Shown here piece after piece: positions 31,139 to 32,173 of a stretch of DNA of 32,173 bases. Each line of letters starts with the position of its first letter. Position 1 is the first letter of the stretch. The stretch is from an uncultured Ruminococcus sp. GTDB lineage: Bacteria; Bacillota; Clostridia; Oscillospirales; Acutalibacteraceae. The notes below the pieces were generated by a model. It had not been told where the DNA came from. It saw only the letters and a list, made by a program, of their open reading frames with translations, and ran no database searches. The stretch lies in assembly GCA_902798365.1 (NCBI GenBank), contig CADBWP010000021.1:1-32173 (forward strand), in the 5' to 3' direction. A program made the translations under genes and the position numbers.

Positions 31139-31984
31139 GTGGTCACAATTCTTACATCATTCAGCGTAAAGGCTCTGCCCGGGGCAAAGGGGCTTGCGCG
31201 GCTTTGGCGGCGCGACAGGGTTGAAATCAGCTTTGCACGGGCGAGGGGCGTAACCCTTAAGCGCGTAACATACTTGAGCACGGGCGGCGAAATAAGGCTT
31301 GACAAGCTTGACGCGGCTGTGGGAGCTCAGCGAGACAGGCTTTTGTGTTCTGACAAATACATTTTTCCGCGGCACAGCGGCTACAAAAGGTTTGTGTCGC
31401 GCAGGTTTTCAGCCCGACTGTGCGCAAACATGGCGGTAGAGGCTTTGTCCCGCTGCAAAAACAACGCCGCTGTTTGCGTGGGCATTTACGATGTTTCGGG
31501 AGCCTGCTCCGACCTGCTTACGGCGGTTTTGCGCATGTGCGCGGACGTTACCGCAGTAACCTCCTGTCCCGCACCGTACCGAGAGGCGGCGCGGCAGGCA
31601 ATGGAGGAGCTGGGAGCTTCGGCGCTTGTTACCGCAAGGCGGGAGGAGCTCGGGCGGTGTGCGCTCATAATAGCTCCCGACGTTATCCGTGAGCCGCTTT
31701 GCACTTCAACGGATGCGGTGGTGCTGACCGTTGCTCCGCCTGAGGCAGAGGTGAACGGCAGCGTATATTACCGCTACGGCTTTGCGGTGCCGAACGGATT
31801 TGCAGGCATAAAGCCGCCCGACCTTGACGCCGAATACTTTTGTTCCGCGCTCTATTCGCTGGGTGCGCAGTATGAGCTCGGCTCGATAGTTCCGCTTACC
31901 GCCGAGGGAGAGGGAAGAAGATGCACGCTCAATTCCCTTTGCGATTGTCTTGACAAGCAGGCGCAAACAATATATAATGTATAA
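31139..31984 (+). CDS. Uncharacterised 281-aa protein upstream of greA
   Basis: I do not recognise the family. The protein is soluble, Ala/Arg/Cys-rich and without a signal peptide. The N-terminal third is basic (residues 20-40 and 85-110). The middle (about 110-200) looks like alternating strands and helices of a Rossmann-like unit (AAVCVGIYDVSG, DVTAVTSCPAPYREAA, CALIIAPDVI, DAVVLTVAPP). The C-terminal part is mixed. The start is uncertain: GTG at 31139 lies within the purine run GGGGTGG (31136-31142), which would be better placed for an ATT codon at 31148, and there is no ATG nearby. It is divergent from the GH13 gene, and its last codons contain the greA promoter. Confidence 0.75.
   Translation: MVTILTSFSVKALPGAKGLARLWRRDRVEISFARARGVTLKRVTYLSTGGEIRLDKLDAAVGAQRDRLLCSDKYIFPRHSGYKRFVSRRFSARLCANMAVEALSRCKNNAAVCVGIYDVSGACSDLLTAVLRMCADVTAVTSCPAPYREAARQAMEELGASALVTARREELGRCALIIAPDVIREPLCTSTDAVVLTVAPPEAEVNGSVYYRYGFAVPNGFAGIKPPDLDAEYFCSALYSLGAQYELGSIVPLTAEGEGRRCTLNSLCDCLDKQAQTIYNV
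31950..31978 (+). promoter_or_regulatory. greA promoter inside the upstream coding region
   Basis: TTGACA (31950-31955) and TATAAT (31973-31978) with exactly 17 bp between. Both boxes lie in the last dozen codons of the 281-aa gene. The leader to the greA start is about 58 bases and includes AAAGGATG before the ATG. Confidence 0.88.
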
Positions 31985-32042
31985 GCTAAATTAGAAAAGC
32001 AACGGCGTATTTTACGCTTTATTAATTGAAAGGATGATAAAA

Positions 32043-32173
32043 ATGGCGGCAAAACCAACAATGCTCACCGAGGAAGGCCTCAAAAAGCTTGAGGAAGAGC
32101 TTGAATACCTACACAACGTCAAGCGAAAGGAAATCGCTGAAAAAATCAAGGTGGCGCGTTCTTACGGCGACCT
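32043..32173 (+). CDS. greA: Transcription elongation factor GreA, N-terminal part (runs off the window)
   Basis: The first 43 codons begin [20 protein letters not shown] and continue with [26 protein letters not shown] in pieces typical of the GreA coiled coil. This is the N-terminal domain that enters the RNA polymerase secondary channel and rescues backtracked complexes by stimulating transcript cleavage. The remaining roughly 115 residues, including the C-terminal FKBP-like domain, lie beyond the window. AAAGGATG precedes the ATG, and a full consensus promoter lies within the upstream gene. The identification is secure for a fragment of this length. Confidence 0.93.
   Translation, partial: MAAKPTMLTEEGLKKLEEELEYLHNVKRKEIAEKIKVARSYGD

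Noticed and set aside
1-32173. CRISPR arrays, tRNA and rRNA genes, and riboswitches.
   Set aside because: No regularly spaced repeats, cloverleaf or rRNA-like stretch was seen, and no leader matched a riboswitch that I can recognise.

Overview
The window looks like a chromosomal segment of a gut-type, low-to-mid-GC Firmicute, most likely in the Ruminococcus/Oscillospiraceae group. This rests on the purine-rich ribosome binding sites, consensus TTGACA-17-TATAAT promoters, a DUF3793 protein, Cthe_2159-type polysaccharide-binding lipoproteins, GLUG-like surface repeats, and a BY-kinase/Wzz exopolysaccharide (EPS) locus. The genus is an inference.

Region 1 (1-9590) is accessory. The left edge is the end of an IS5-like element (1-96). 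It is followed by a minus-strand pair: a tyrosine-phosphatase-like protein and a STAS/kinase fusion. Next comes a TetR regulator with a perfect palindrome over its promoter, driving two related flavodoxins, one of them a lipoprotein. A consensus promoter with two near-identical DtxR-like operators then precedes DUF3793 and a short flavodoxin. Exactly at the DUF3793 stop codon sits a 103-bp miniature element whose terminal repeat matches the IS end at position 96. A metal-binding HMA protein, a MacB-type ABC transporter and a truncated ABC exporter gene complete the block.

Region 2 (9590-16128) is a patchwork of intact genes between two rearrangement scars. The intact genes are recQ and a large exported protein that joins an Fn3-like domain, a tyrosine-phosphatase domain and GLUG-like repeats. 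The scars are remnants of an ABC exporter and a Cthe_2159 protein at 9573-9969, and a frameshifted GLUG protein with an unrelated tail at 15137-16128.

Region 3 (16245-19072) holds a single DegT-type sugar aminotransferase gene between a perfect promoter and terminator, and a convergent Cthe_2159-type lipoprotein gene with an OmpR-like direct repeat at its promoter.

Region 4 (27356 down to 19085, minus strand) is a nine-gene EPS operon read from one promoter: PqqD-like protein, S24/S26 peptidase, NTP_transf_5 nucleotidyltransferase, Wzz, BY-kinase, initiating sugar transferase, GT4 glycosyltransferase, Wzy polymerase and Wzx flippase.

Region 5 (31033 down to 27444, minus strand) is a second operon: GH13 alpha-glucan hydrolase, EndoU-like lipoprotein, a 103-aa partner and an HprK-like kinase. 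The two adjoining operons together carry the HprK/PqqD/nucleotidyltransferase/peptidase set. That set resembles the tailoring modules of peptide-modification systems but has no visible precursor peptide. It is the best candidate here for an undescribed system.

The right edge has an orphan 281-aa protein and the start of greA, whose consensus promoter lies inside the orphan's last codons.
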